From contig NW_001799636.1 of NCBI RefSeq assembly GCF_000165425.1, forward strand, positions 1 to 64,000: a DNA stretch of 64,000 nucleotides, given 5' to 3'. This stretch comes from Paramecium tetraurelia (taxonomy: Eukaryota; Ciliophora; Oligohymenophorea; Peniculida; Parameciidae). Below the pieces are notes generated by a model that did not search any database, was not told the DNA's origin, and saw only the letters and a list, made by a program, of their open reading frames with translations. Shown one piece after another: positions 1-15,179 of the stretch (positions are counted from its first letter, which is position 1; each line of letters starts with the position of its first letter). Both the position numbers and the translations under genes were made by a program.

Positions 1-1099
1 CTTTATGTGTTTAGAAATAGTGTTTAATATAATAATTAATAAATTAAATCTTCAAAAAAATTAATTTAACTAAATAAGTATTAGCATGGTATTTTCTAGT
101 AATAACTTTAACATCTTTTTAAAGGATATTTATCATTTTGAAGATCAAAATTAAACCAAATTTTATCTGTAAAATTGTAAAAAGTTTCATAAAACTTTAT
201 TATTTTTATACTAATTATCAAACTTACCCAATAGAAACTTATCGGAAAATTGTCAAATTGACTTTGAAATTGACGAATGACGTTAGAATAGAAATGATTT
301 TGATTATTACTATAAAGGAAGTCTTGTATTAAAATAAAATAATTTTGATAAATTTTGATGAATCTATTTAGAAAACTTGAGAGCACTTAAGAGCGACTCA
401 GAATAGGAGTAAAAAATAGGTAACGATTAAGATATCATAATTAGGATGTGTTTAATATAATTGAAATTTAAAATATGCCAAATCAACTCAAAAGTCAATA
501 ATATTAGAAGAAAATATATAGAAAATTTAGAGTTATTCTTCAAAGTGATTATATTAGAGAGATCAATGATAGTAGCCTACCAATGAATAAAGGATTTTTA
601 TTATTCTCTAAATATGTAAGAATTATAACAGATAATCTTTAATTGAATAAATTTTTACTATAATAATTGAAGAGTATAATAAAGTAAGTAAGAATTAAGC
701 TTTGCAAAAGAGTTGCTTAAAGTAATATACAATTCAATGAATTAACAATGTGTTGAACCGAGTGTTAAATTCTGATGATATTCTCTCATTTTTTCTTCAA
801 AAGGTGAGAATACTCTATTTTCAGAAAATTCAAGACAAATGTTCTATAAACACTGGTTTTAATTCAAACTAAAATAACCATTTGTTAGCATTAAAATAAA
901 TTATTGTTAAATTCGTAAGGATATGTAAATTATTATTTTTGTAAATCAATTAATTGATATTTTTAGTCTCAACCTATATTCTATTTTTCATAACTCTCTT
1001 TTATTACTAAAAGTTTCAAGTAGTATACTTTCCACAACTTTTATACTTCGCCATTTGAGATAGATGGAAAGTTATTTACTCTAGCATGCTGTCCCTGAG
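1..1099. other. A+T-rich stretch, no gene recognised
   Basis: No frame on either strand gives a convincing protein even with TAA and TAG read as glutamine. Short open stretches exist but show no domain, no short introns that repair frame, and no plausible start. It may be the outer part of the decayed WD40 region that follows. Confidence 0.4.
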
Positions 1100-3110
1100 T
1101 AGATCTCACAAGATCAACCTGTCTGGAACCAAAAGAACACCATATTTTATCTATTATTTGATTTGAGTTTGCCTTAGCCAGTGTGAAGATTTAGTTAGTT
1201 AATTATATATAATCTTTTCCTGTTTTCAATTCTTTAATTGAAGAACTTTTCATTAGAAGAGCTACATATTCCAAAATAGGTTTTATGTAAGAAAGCCTAA
1301 GTTGGATTGAAGGTCTTAAAGTTAGTATCCCATTCTAGTCTGTAGCCTTTACTTTTAATAGTTTTTGCTAAACCTCAGAGCTGTTATGTTACCCAACTTG
1401 AACATTGATAAATTTGGTATAACTACATCATCGACTTAAGTATAATCCTAGATATTATTCACACTAATAATAATTTTAAGTGTGCTTACTCTATTCAGTT
1501 TAGGGAAGGTTATCTTAATAAATTTGATTTGATAGCAATTATTTATTTTTATATGCCATAAACTGATAGCATTATTACATTGACCAAACCCACTATGATA
1601 ATCTTATTTGAACTTTTATTATCTTATAATCTAAAAACTTATAAAGTAGTAGAGAAGTCTGCTGATCATGAAAAATAATTATAATCTACTTAATTTGGAA
1701 CCCTACATTCATTTACTTGGTTCCCAAAAACAGGTAGGGTGATGAATATCCAGAAAGTAATGTAGTACCATCAGATGAGAAGCATAAAGAATCCAAAAAA
1801 ATAACAAATATTACCTAATTTGGCTTTACATTTCAATTCAAATTCACGCAAATCACATTTATAAAATTAATTCTTTTTAATGATGTATCTTTAATCCTAG
1901 TAATCTCAAAGCATTATTTCTTCAGATGAAGATTCACCTTTTTTAAAATTTAATGATCTTTTCGTTATCTCTAAAATCTTTAGTGGAAAAAGATTTTATT
2001 AATCAAGTTTTGAAAAACTGAAATTTTCTCTCTTCTTAACATATAAACGATTAATCTCAATATTTATTTACCAGGTGTCTTCTTTTAAAACTAAAACCTC
2101 TTCCAAATCTTCTGACCAAAGAAAAAAACCCATTATTTATATAATCCTTAAGTGTATGTAAAAGCTTGATTGTTTCATGATATAATCCCCTTCGCTATTT
2201 TGTTCATTTTTTAAATAGCAGTCATCTCCAACTTTTCCAAAAGCACCCTTCTAATTCATCCATTCACCCTAATTATCTTCCAAAAAAACAATCTAGACTC
2301 ATTTTTCTAAGTCAGAATTTGAAATTTGTGCCTTATTAGTAATTTTAGTTATGATTTTTATGTATGATTAGTTTTTCATTAAATCAGATTATTTATTGAT
2401 GTTAAATTATCGCATCATTAAAATTGAAGAAACGCTTTGTAAATTCCACAGTAAAGACACAAATACTTTATTTGGAAAGTTATATTTTTCTTGAATATGG
2501 AATGATTAATTTTCACTAGAAAATAATATTTTTAATAAATTCATTTTGAAAAATTTTGATTAATTTATCAACTAGGTACATATACTGATAGAGTTATCTC
2601 TACTATCAGGTGAGGTGTAATAAGGAGGCAATCAATTGAGAACAAAAGTTTAAGTTAGATTGATATAATAGTTTTGTCAACCCTGTATACTTCTCTTGTC
2701 TTAACATCCAGCAATTATTTAGATTTATCCTTACTACTAGATGCTAATATAGTGCCATCAGGAGAGAAGTATATTGAGTTGGCAATTCGATTAGGTCCAT
2801 CTAATTTAAACATTTGTTATCCTTTCTGATACATAGCCATCCTCGATTATAAATGCTAATTTAATAGCATTAGGTGAAAAGCATATCGAATAAACTCAAT
2901 TAATATTATTAACTAATTTGGCTTTTTATTCTCCTGGTTTAACATCCAATTAAAGGATAAAGTTATCAACATTGTTAGTTTCTATTGAAGAACAATCAGG
3001 AGAAAAGCAAACATAATTGACTCTTTAGTAAAACTCTCTAATCTATTTAATTGGTTGTATTTTAAATTTTTTTCCATTTGAATTCATTCAATTTCTGTTA
3101 ACATTTTCAA
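1100..3110 (-). pseudogene. Decayed WD40-repeat gene
   Basis: Read on the minus strand, several blocks match the ciliate WD40 repeat core, in which a segment of the type CFSPDGT is followed by LASGS and a DVKTG turn. Clear examples are near 2700-2800 (YFSPDGTILASSS followed by LLDVKTREVY), near 2830-3020 (CFSPDCSS and later CFSPNAIKLAF) and near 1745-1795 (CFSSDGTTLLSGY). The blocks lie in different frames and are interrupted by TGA codons, for example between the two repeats near 2900, and I found no start or continuous exon chain. The most likely reading is a relic of a multi-repeat beta-propeller gene; its limits are approximate. WD40 genes form large families in Paramecium, so a pseudogene copy is unsurprising. 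Confidence 0.6.
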
Positions 3111-4627
3111 ATTCAGATTCACTTAAATTTATATTTTTGAGACATTCTCCCTTAGACCAAATTTCATTTCCAAAAATAAATTAATTGTTTTTTATACCTC
3201 AAAGGTAAATTAAAGATTTTCAAAAATTTGATAATTTTTTATTGTTTCTATTGGTTTATTAATATTTTTCATCATACACTTAATTTTCTTGATGGTTTTT
3301 AGCATCTCATCTCATCACTTCACTTAATAATTACAGTATTCTTTAAATCCTTTTTGAGTATTGTTTTTTGCAAGAAATCCAAGGCAATCAGATATTTTCT
3401 TTTTACTAAATTTTTAAAGTATCACGTTGGTGGAAAATGCCTACCTAGCTTTCTTAGTAAAAAGCCTGTGAGTAGCTTATTTAAACAAGAAACAATCTGA
3501 TAAGTGCAATTTATTGCTTAATTAAAATATTGAATTTCTATTACTTTTTTTTGTTTAAGTATTAGACAGATGGCAAATGTATCTTATGTATTTTTTTTAG
3601 CTAGACACAAAATGTGAAATCGTACAGAAATTTGATCATATTAAAGTAAATCACCAAGTCCAGCAGTAAAATCAGCTTTTGTTCTGTTAGATTTATTAGT
3701 ATATGGAATAAATCACAATAAAAGAAATTGAAATCATTATTATTTATCTCATTATTTGAAATAATTATAGAAAAAATAATAAAAGATAGCTTCTATTACA
3801 TAATAATTAAAAGAAGCTAATATCACATGGATAGAATTTAGAAAAGAGCAAAAATTTATTTCTGAAGAGATAAATAGAGATTATAGGAGACTCACTAGAT
3901 ATCTAATGTATTGAAGATAAAATTTTTGACTCCTCAGGGTCTGGAGAAGCCAAGAGGAACTAATTCCTTATTGTAATTACAACTATGTTGACAAATCTCT
4001 CTAAAATATTCATAAGTTCAACAGGCTAAATAGCACCTAACATTGAAACCTTTAACTAAATCAATAAAGTTAAATTTACTATACAATACTGCCCCTCAAC
4101 AAGATAATATATAAATATAACAACAGAAGTCACAAGTCAATTATTTAATTTGATACTCGCATTAATTTAGTAAGTGGCCTTATAAAATGTTATTCAAACT
4201 ATCCTAATCCATTAACATCATAATCTTAGTATAGATTGAATATTTTTCCTGTCATGTTTAAAATTTCTAATATTGCTTTTTCTTTAAAAAAAATTAAGAT
4301 CAAACTAAAAGGAATAAATTAATAACTTGAGCATTAAACCATAAAAATAAATAAGTATATTGCAAAATCAAATTAACATTCCTATTTGTAATTATTTAAA
4401 TTTTGTTATCTGTTATTTAGCAGAAACAAATCTAATGATATTTCAGGATTGATATTATCATAAAACAGTTTACTTTTTACAAAAATTTTGAAAGCAGAAA
4501 TTATTTAGGGTAATAATTGTTTATTTGATAGGTAGCTTGTTTAGTCTAAACAAATAATGTTAGTTTCATAATGTTGAGTTTCTCAAATTTATAAGTATTA
4601 TAAATGAATTAATTAATCTAACATAAA
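3111..4627. other. A+T-rich stretch, no gene recognised
   Basis: No coding frame, RNA gene or repeat could be supported. The last few hundred bases are likely to include the promoter of the secreted-protein gene that starts at 4628. Confidence 0.4.
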
Positions 4628-5851
4628 ATGTTAATATTTAAAATATTGATTTATTTATTAGTTTCGAAATCGGATGCATGCAAAATAACTGGGATTTTAT
4701 ACACACCTAAGTCTTTTCCTGCAAATAATGTGATTGTATCATTCAAAAACAGTCAAACTATAAGTAATAAAAAAGGAGAATTTGAATTGGAGATAGATTC
4801 AAATTTAGTATAAGGATAATTAAGTTTGAATATTGCAAATTAATTCACAATGTAAATTGAAATAAATAGAGATGATTGTCCTGTAAATTTAGGAAGAATA
4901 TTGTTGGATAATAAAGAAAGTGTGAAAACAAGTATTTCAGGTTGTGTAATTTAAAGTGATAATTTATTGCCAGTTTCTGAAACTACAATAAGCATAGTTT
5001 ATGATTAACCTACTCTTTTGGATATATAAGAAATTAAAACAGGACAGGATGGTTGTTTTTTAGCAAAAAACAAGTTGATGAAATTATTGGTATATCAAGC
5101 ATCAATATCAATCAATTTATAGGGATACTTTAAATAATAACAAAGTGTATAATTATATGACTCATATATTGCAGACCTTGGATAGATTTACATGAACCCG
5201 AATTACTATCTTGTTAATTTGTAAGTTAATATCAACAGAAATTGTTAAGAAAATTAAACATAAATTCAGAATTCAAATGTAGTGTAGATTTCATTTTCAT
5301 GTGGAACTGCATACAAATATTAATTTATGACATAGAAGGATGTTAATGTGATTTAACTAGATAAAGCATTTAAAGAAGGATTTGAGTACTCTTGTGGTAT
5401 TATGATAATGAACCCAAACTGTGGAATATTATATTCTGTATTGAAAGTGAAAGAGAAATCTAATATAACAACTGATTTCAACTTTAGCCCTTAAGTGATT
5501 AAGAAGAAGGCCTTATCAAGTACTAAATTCACTGGGAGAGTGTTGGAAATGCAAGGACTATAATGCACAGATAAGTAATAAAGTGCAATTGAGAGTGTAA
5601 AGATTTCGTATTATATCGAATTTACAGCGAAATAATTAATAAATTCGACATTAAGTGATAGAGAAGGTTATTTCACATTATATGCTGAAAACCCATTGAT
5701 AAATGGGTAGTTTAATGGTATATTTATTTTTTAGAAGGATGGATATTTGCCGAATGAAGTAGACATCACTTACAATACCATGAATAAGGATTAGGAATAT
5801 CCAATTGGAACAATACAACTGATAAATATGGGTGGATTAACGGAATGTTGA
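4628..5851 (+). CDS. Secreted protein with carboxypeptidase-regulatory-like (beta-sandwich) repeats
   Basis: One uninterrupted exon of 407 codons that needs TAA and TAG as glutamine and ends at a TGA. The N-terminus (MLIFKILIYLLV, then SKSDACK) looks like a cleavable signal peptide, so the product should enter the secretory pathway. The mature part starts with ITGILYTPKSFPANN and a GEFELEID turn, and similar segments recur (ISGCVIQSDNLLPVSETT; FTGRVLEM with GYFTLYAE). This layout, a G-x-V/I strand, a proline-rich loop, then a D/G-x-F strand, resembles carboxypeptidase regulatory-like or CnaB-type beta-sandwich domains; that is inference from pattern only. There is no transmembrane segment at the C-terminus. 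The first ATG of the frame directly precedes the signal peptide. The 3' end is only 25 bases from the stop of the convergent hydroxylase gene. Confidence 0.75.
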
Positions 5852-5876
5852 TTTATTTATGAATCATTTAAGTTGA

Positions 5877-6794
5877 TCATTTAATTTTTTTTGCATCTTT
5901 CTCCCAGCTAGGAACATATCTAACAGGGAATCTTGATGAAGAATGATTTGTTTAAAATATTCTATCACACACACCCCAAATTCCATAATTGCAGGTGACA
6001 TAGAAATGGTGATTAATATGTCCGAATGGGTCCCATCTTCCATCATGAGCTGCTTGGGCATAGACAGCAGTCAAAAACCCGAAAAAGCTAATTGTAAGAT
6101 AATTTAACATACTGATGCCAAACTGGAGGGATAGGGTAGAATAGACATGGGAAGAAATGTCCTAATGGGCCTTATACAATGGCTTCAATTGGATGGACTG
6201 CATCTTAAGCAAATGCTGTAGGTTCAATAAATTCATGATGTTGCTTGTGAATGTATTTCCAAAAGAATGGTTGATGGAGGATGATATGAGTGACATAAAA
6301 GTAGAAATCGAAACCAATGGAATATCTAATGAATACAAGAGAGAGATACACAAAAAGTCCAATGAGCCATTCTTTCAATCCAAAATCATGTGTTTCATAA
6401 TATCCATAATATGGTGTTAGAGGTTCGATTTTCCACATGAAAATGGTGGCAAAGAGTAGTACCCAGAATAAGGCTTAAACTCCTCTACTGATTTCAAGTC
6501 TCATGTTTTTCACTCTGAAGGCAGATTTTGGTATTGGATTAGTAAATTCTAGGGCGGCTCCTGTTGCCAAATATGAAAAGTAGTAGAAGAGTCTAATTTG
6601 AAAATTTTTTGATAGTACCCTACATATAGATTGGCCCATAAGAAGTCTTCAAAAGTATCAATTACCAATACTCTAGTTTTGGTGTTTTGAGGTAGTTTGA
6701 GACCAGGTAGCATAGCTGCATATTAATGAATATTGAATGCATAGCAGGTAGTCAATAGTAAGGAAATTATGCAGATTTGAAATACAACTTTCAT
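5877..6794 (-). CDS. Fatty acid hydroxylase / sterol desaturase family enzyme
   Basis: Three exons joined by introns of 26 nt (6593-6618) and 25 nt (6088-6112) give 288 residues with no internal TGA. The protein carries the full set of iron-binding histidine boxes of the membrane di-iron fatty acid hydroxylase superfamily: HIILH, HKQHH and HINHH, in the expected order, with HDGRWDPFG just before the third box. Members of this family (C-4 sterol methyl oxidases, sterol desaturases, sphingolipid hydroxylases) use O2 and electrons from cytochrome b5 or a reductase to oxidise lipid substrates in the ER membrane. The N-terminus [14 protein letters not shown] is a hydrophobic signal or anchor, and further hydrophobic segments lie around [10 protein letters not shown] and [12 protein letters not shown]. 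The substrate cannot be told from the sequence. Confidence 0.88.
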
Positions 6795-6819
6795 TAAAAT
6801 AAAATATTGCACACATTAA

Positions 6820-8847
<2,028 letters not shown>

Positions 8848-8898
8848 AATAAATTATTTCTAAATGATGTGTATAATCAATTTATATACAAAGAGAAT

Positions 8899-8912
8899 TC
8901 TTCTAGAAATTC
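8899..8912 (-). promoter_or_regulatory. Possible heat shock element upstream of the HSP70 gene
   Basis: The block TTCTAGAA (8901-8908) is a perfect pair of inverted HSF half-sites (TTC, 2 nt, GAA) and sits 54-61 bases upstream of the HSP70 start codon, inside the larger near-palindrome GAATTCTTCTAGAAATTC. Position and sequence fit a heat-shock-factor site; function is inferred. Confidence 0.4.
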
Positions 8913-9254
8913 TTTAACGTGTAATTAATAATTTTATTTTATTTATTTATTCATTCAAATTCATAATAAATAAATTATTCCTTATTTTGTGTTTCTTCAT
9001 GTTGTTAATATATAATCCACTCATTGGTTCATCAGAACATTCGTATATCATATTACAACTTAATACTTCTATGAGAATTCTAAAATCTATAAATTACTAT
9101 CATTTCAAAGATGATAAGATCTAATGACTCTCTTTTTCAAAATTATGCTCAAAAAAGACAAATAAATAATAGGATTATATTTAAGAGTAAATAATTGAGG
9201 ACTAAAAATAAAAGTCTTAAATTTTGAGGAGAATATAAATAAAATTATACATAT
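8913..9254. other. Gap between HSP70 promoter and the polytopic membrane gene
   Basis: A+T-rich sequence with no supported gene. It should hold the rest of the HSP70 promoter and the 3' region of the next minus-strand gene. Confidence 0.4.
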
Positions 9255-11064
9255 TCATAAATCAACATTGAAGTATAAACTTATGATTATGGTTCCCAAG
9301 ATACCTAGAAAACTTGCTATCAGTTAAAATGCTAAACTATATGTCATAGCTATTCCCAAGACAGTAAATGGTTTATTCTCCTCCTCATAGCATAAATCTG
9401 AATATGCCTAATCGATTGCATTCAAAACATATTATGAATACAAGAAAAACCAGTTTTTATTTTCATCTCCCAGCTGTATTCTATCTAATATAGATTTTAG
9501 AGTTTTAAACATAAAATCTTAGGGTTGCACATGATACTCCTTCTTAATGAAGGATTAAGTCGAAAGTTGCTAGTAAGTAAACATGTTTTTCTTTAACATG
9601 GTTTGATGAATTTAAAAATGTTTATTGATACGAGCACCTTACAGGACGACAAGAATAGATAGGAACATAATTGTAAGGACATCAAAGCTAATCAAAATGA
9701 ACAAAGAAAATTTGCTTTCGTCCCCTAAGGAGTAACAACTTATCACATTGAACATGTTTAAAAGGGCAAATAGAACTAATACCAAGATTATTTCTAAGCA
9801 AAATGAGATAATGGCATTTTCTCTCTGATAGTATTGTAGACCATAATCAAGGATTACCTTTCGCAAATTCTACCATGAAAATAAGGATTGCACACATAGG
9901 AAGTTCAAAGTGGGGAATATTTTGGTCTCATCATATTCTTCAACTTGTTAGGCAGAAATCAGATGAGATAGTTGATTCAAACAAAATACCTTCCTTTGTA
10001 AGTCTCTGAAGGTTATTAAAATGATGGTTATTACAATAAAGTAGCCAATGGTGTTGAGAGCAGTGATTGCAACAAACATTATAGTCTGCATTGGAGCTGC
10101 ATGCTGAAAGAATGAATATGTCACTGTGATGCATAATCGAATGATTGTGAAACCACAGGCTACAATAACGTACATGTATAAGGGAGACGACTCATTGTAA
10201 TATTGAATGATTTCTATTGCCATTTTAATCCCATTTCCAGCATACTTGCCTTCCACTTTCAGGTTCTCAAATTTATGAGAGATCTTTTCCCTTCTTTTTT
10301 CATTTGGTTAGACTATAAAGAAAAAAATGAACAATCCAGGTTCAATATGCAATCTTCTTATCGACTGTTCCAACTCAAATTAAATTAATTCTGGACTTTA
10401 CTAACACCATAGAAGTGGATTTATTTGATTTTCAAATTTATTTAGTATGACTTCAAGTGGAAACTTTTCTAACAGTTCTATCTTCTAAGGATGGTAGAAA
10501 GCTAACATTAAGTTTTAGACAACTAATTCTGAAAATATTTGGACAACAAAATACAGGAGTACTATTCAGATAAGAAAACAAATCATTACATTGAAGCTAA
10601 AATTAAGTCATTGGATGATAAATAAAGCCTATTACTAAAGCCATGTCCAAAGAATATCTAAGATAGGTGAATAGGCATGTCCATTTTAATCCAAATAGTT
10701 GAAAGTTATAAAGTAATTGCTTATGAGTCCAAATAAATATTGGAATAATCAAAGGTCCAAGAATGGTATATAATAAGGAGAAGATAGTATATTTTATAAA
10801 GGAGTTTACTTAAAAAAGGACCTCATGTGGCTTGCTTTTATATTTAGGGTTATTTGGGTCGAATTAGGAAATATCCAGATTGTCTTCCTTGAATATATCA
10901 TTTGTTAATGAAGTCTTTAGAATGTCTGGATCATTCTGGATTTTAGAACTCTATTGAATCATTTTGTTTTGTATATCTTAAATGATGGAACTATGAGTAT
11001 ACAAAGAAGGTGCCACACTTATCTATTCGTTGAAAAGTTCCTCTGGTATTTAATCATCCAACAT
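9255..11064 (-). CDS. Polytopic membrane protein, ciliate hypothetical
   Basis: Two exons joined by a 28-nt intron (10562-10589) give 593 residues; removing the intron cures both a TGA and a frame change. About the first 95 residues are hydrophilic and Gln/Asp/Ser-rich, then hydrophobic segments follow (FIKYTIFSLLYTILGPLIIP, LLLYFVVQIF, MYVIVACGFTIIRLCITVTY, MFVAITALNTIGYFIVITI, FCLEIILVLVLFALL, FILISFDVLTIMFLSILVVL and a last one ending GILGTIIISLYF). I count roughly eight to nine membrane spans. No family motif is recognisable, so neither transporter nor receptor function can be claimed. The ATG chosen is the first in the open frame and is followed by an acidic stretch. Confidence 0.8.
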
Positions 11065-11229
11065 TTTTATTTTTAATATATTTATAATCATTTAGTAATC
11101 TAAAGGAGAAATTTATTCCTTTAATTCCGATCAATACAAACAAATTCCACCGAACTTATCACAATAATTTCTGAGCCATTACTATGCCCATGGTAGCTTA
11201 TCACTACTTTTTTTTTATGTCCCAAATCA

Positions 11230-12180
11230 TCAAACTGAATTTAAATAATGAATTAACACATATTATATTGATTACGTAAAAAATTAGTAATTTAATACAG
11301 AGTCTACTCCTATATCAGAATTTTTATTCATTAATCTTTATAAATTCTAAGCTTGGCTGATGCATATGCACAATATATACTGGCCTCCTGGTTTAAAATT
11401 GTATTCTAAAGTCATAAAACCTGATAGGTCAAGTAGTAAATGATTAAGAATTTCTTTCGAATTAATCCTCTATGGACGCACATAAATAATACAGAGGAAC
11501 TTATTCTCAAATTTAATAATGTAGTATTAGTAAGGATTAATCAAATACAAGAGCATATCATGATCATAATGGTATTTAGTATCAAAAATGATTCATGTAA
11601 TATAGAATTGAATTCCTGATATACTTTAACCTTTTCTTGTGATATCAAATGCTGTATATGTGAATTGAGAAGTACTTTTAGTCATAGATCTCTGCTCATT
11701 AGGATCATTAATAAGATGATTGTACTAAAGAACAGAAATTCAAACAAGGAAATCTAAACTATGATTGAGGTTTTCTTAACGTATTGGATATATGATCTTA
11801 CGATTATGATGTTTAATCTTAGACTAATATTTGTTAGCTTTATTAAAAACAATATAATGTTTGTATAATTTATCAAATTTGTTGTTTGCGTCAAGATTCC
11901 TCATTTGAACAATCAATCTAAATCCCAACTCTATAGTTCTGAACTGATTAGATTGATATAATCTCCTACAATTACAAATTTTGAATTTCACTTTTGATCA
12001 CCTCAATAACTAATATAGTAATTAAATATTGCAAATGAAGGCTACTCTGCCTATAGTAAGGGTTGATGGTATGTCTACATGTATAACTAAGTACAATGAT
12101 TTCAAATTTTTAATTGGTGTCAATAAGGAAGGATGCAAATTTAATAGCTCATTTCAGAAAAGGATTACTGTGGAAGCTTT
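11230..12180 (-). pseudogene. Decayed or unresolved protein gene, family unknown
   Basis: From about 12010 down to a TGA at 11230-11232 the minus strand reads as a coherent protein when TAA and TAG are glutamine: a basic N-terminal part, then segments such as FTYTAFDITRKGQ and LDLSGFMTLEYNFKPGGQY. A 21-nt GT...AG intron can be removed near 11735, but an in-frame TGA at 11593-11595 cannot be spliced out and more TGA codons occur upstream of 12010, where similar-looking coding sequence continues (VAFICNIQLLY). No start codon fits. I do not recognise the family. A pseudogene is the simplest reading; an unusual exon structure is possible. Confidence 0.45.
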
Positions 12181-12677
12181 ATAATAAATATAGCAACAAT
12201 GATGAGTAAACTCCACAATAATAAAGTTACATTCTTAAATTACTCACAATATTTAGATAATTACATTAATATAAGTTAACCTTGATTAATTAATTCCAGA
12301 ATTTAAATTATTTGTCCAATTTCGATATATCCATACTTTAAGAAGATGATAGTTCATAAATATTTGAGCATAATACGAATTTCTTATGGTTATGTTTATT
12401 CAAGATACTCTGCTTTAAATAGAGGAATTATCGAAATAATTCTTAAATTTCATGAATCCTCCTCAAACAAACAGGATAAGAAAATCTCAGTTACTTTTAT
12501 ATGTGAAGAAGAGATATTTATTTATATATTATTACGAATAATTATTCTATTGTTGAATAGAATAATTATTTATATACTTCTATAAATAGTGATTGGTGAT
12601 TTTTTCTGACAAGGAAAATTTGGAAATTTAAATTTCGATTCCATCTATTATGATTATATTATTAACTTAAGAAATAA
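12181..12677. other. Intergenic region upstream of the ARF gene
   Basis: No convincing gene. The open frame at 12346-12585 has low-complexity Ile/Leu-rich composition and no support. The stretch contains the hairpin listed separately and is likely promoter sequence for the ARF gene. Confidence 0.45.
12537..12570. repeat. Perfect 14-bp inverted repeat (hairpin)
   Basis: AATAATTATTCTAT (12537-12550), a 6-base loop, then its exact reverse complement ATAGAATAATTATT (12557-12570). It could form a strong stem about 110 bases upstream of the ARF start codon. No function is shown. Confidence 0.6.
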
Positions 12678-13218
<541 letters not shown>

Positions 13219-13319
13219 GTTTTAAGAGCTTTTATATATTAAATAATTGTTAACATTTAATTAATCATATTACTCAAAACTGATGTTGTAATTTAAGCAA
13301 CTATTAATTATAATTTGTA

Positions 13320-14225
13320 ATGAATCAACCATTGGTTCTTGATTAGGGAGGACATGTCGGAGCAACTCTGCATTTCCAACGACACATCTTGTATTGGAAA
13401 AGATGGACAATCTTCTAATTCTTTTTTTTGATCCTCTCGACCTTACTTGGAGTTTGCTATATCTCAGAGAACAATTATCGCATCAATGGCGATTATGTGC
13501 CAATTATTGTGGGTGCACAAAACCTTATTCAAATTGTTGTGTATTTGAGATGGAGATGGGCCATGAAAAACAAAGTATTTTTATATTTTCATGCATAGAA
13601 TAACCTAATAGATTGCGCTAGATACTTAAACCAATAGCAAATGGTCAATTAAGGATGGTTAGAAGAAGTCGATATGCATTATTGTATAAGTTATACACCT
13701 AAATAGAGATTACAGGTATACAATCTACTCGATTGATTTCAAAATGCAATTAAAATTAGGGTACTTCTTTCGAATTCATGTAACTACTGTCTAATATCAT
13801 AGATGTATTCAAACTACTTCTTTTTCATTCCGATAATTTTCTGGTTGGCCGCCATTGTCCTAACAATTCTTTACTTCGACTTAACACGCATTTATCAATG
13901 GCAGTATTTGACATTCATCGTCATAACCTCCTTCATCACAGGCTTTGATCTCGTTGCACTGTTCACCTTTCCATTTTACTATTTTCCAAAATCCATTTTA
14001 AATTATTGCAGACGAAAAAAACATATTAAGCCCTACAATCCTAGTTCCTTCGATTAATCCACTTCCCAATGTGCTATTTGCCTCAATGAGTATCAAAAGG
14101 GTGAAATTGTATACATCCTCCCTTGCAATTCTAAACACTACTTCCATCAATAGTGCATCCAAAATTGGATTCAATACTAATCAATTTGCCCTTTCTGTAG
14201 AGCAGAATTTATCTATTTAGAATGA
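13320..14225 (+). CDS. Membrane-anchored RING-H2 finger protein (likely E3 ubiquitin ligase)
   Basis: Four exons with introns of 24 nt (13575-13598), 25 nt (13684-13708) and 23 nt (13780-13802) give 277 residues and a TGA stop. The first half has hydrophobic segments (FFFLILSTLLGVCYI, IPIIFWLAAIVLTILYF, TFIVITSFITGFDLVALF), suggesting three to four membrane spans. The C-terminal 60 residues are a RING-H2 finger of the C3H2C3 pattern: CAIC, then CNSKHYFHQQC, then CPFC. In this family the RING faces the cytosol, binds an E2 enzyme and directs ubiquitylation of membrane or nearby substrates. Splice phases were chosen because only they join the membrane part to the finger in frame. Confidence 0.85.
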
Positions 14226-14325
14226 TTTATGATGATATCCTAATCATTACTAATTTCAATCCCAAAATTTATTCTATATGTATTCAATTTAGAGCCAGCA
14301 AAATTATATATAATTAAAAATTAGA

Positions 14326-15136
14326 TCATTTGATTTATTTATTCTATCGTTGCAAAATCGATTTAAACTCCTCATTTGTTAAATTCGACTTTGACTTATG
14401 ACTGGAAGTGCAACTGCCATTACTTGTCATCACTTCAGAAGACAAAACACTCACATTCTAAATGATGTGTCTCTACTTCAAGGGCGTCTTGGAACTGATT
14501 TGAGTTGGCATTGTTTTTCTGGGGGGATGTGATTACACAACACCTAAAATCTAATCCACATAATGGGACTTTTGTTCCGAATTCAACTTCTCGAAATTAG
14601 GTATCATTAGATGCAGAAAGGAAGTAAATATTATGCCATTTATCTCATCAAATTATTTCTGATTCATGAATTTACTGTAATTATATCTTCCTTTTGCTAT
14701 TGATTTGCATTGAGTTTGAAAATTGTAACATTACGCCATCAATTACTTTATATGGATTTTCCTTTATTAAATTCTCTAATATCAGAATCATCTTACTTTC
14801 CTCAAGAAATTGTGAATGTGTCCTTCTAAGAATAATACGATCTATTTCAATCTGTAAAAATTGCAAACGTATTTTCTACTTAAGTATCCTCGATAACACT
14901 TCTAGATGCAGACACTACTTCTGACCATTCTTTTAGTTGGTTACACAAGTGATTAAGCATTGCGAGTAGATTTTTTTGATCTTTAAGGCTAAATGCAAAA
15001 CCCATACTCATTATGATGGTCTAATTATTATAATTGGAAATACCAAAAGATGAAAAATAGTTTATTCTTCTTATTTACTTTACAGCCTATCGAGCAAGAA
15101 AACCCCTGAATGTTTTTTGGATAATCGTGGCAGCAT
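14326..15136 (-). CDS. Hypothetical hydrophilic protein
   Basis: The start MLPRLSKKHSGVFLL is followed by exons joined at introns 15021-15043 (23 nt) and 14852-14879 (28 nt). The protein is hydrophilic, with alpha-helical-looking charged stretches (IEIDRIILRRTH, MILILENLIKEN) and a Ser/Thr-rich C-terminal tail ending QRQNKQIK before TGA. Between about 14650 and 14700 the reading frame must change once more to reach the segment NYSKFMNQKQFDEING, and I found no intron of usual length that does this, so the model is unresolved there (unusual splice or a one-base change). No known domain was recognised. Confidence 0.6.
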
Positions 15137-15179
15137 AATTTAACAATTCCATTTTTTAAATTTGAATATTTATATTATT

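Noticed and set aside
12346-12585. 79-codon plus-strand frame upstream of ARF
   Set aside because: Ile/Leu-rich low-complexity sequence overlapping a hairpin, no motif, no intron, no neighbour logic.
14700-14924. 76-codon plus-strand frame
   Set aside because: Antisense to the minus-strand gene at 14326-15136, where two introns of normal size give a long joined reading frame.
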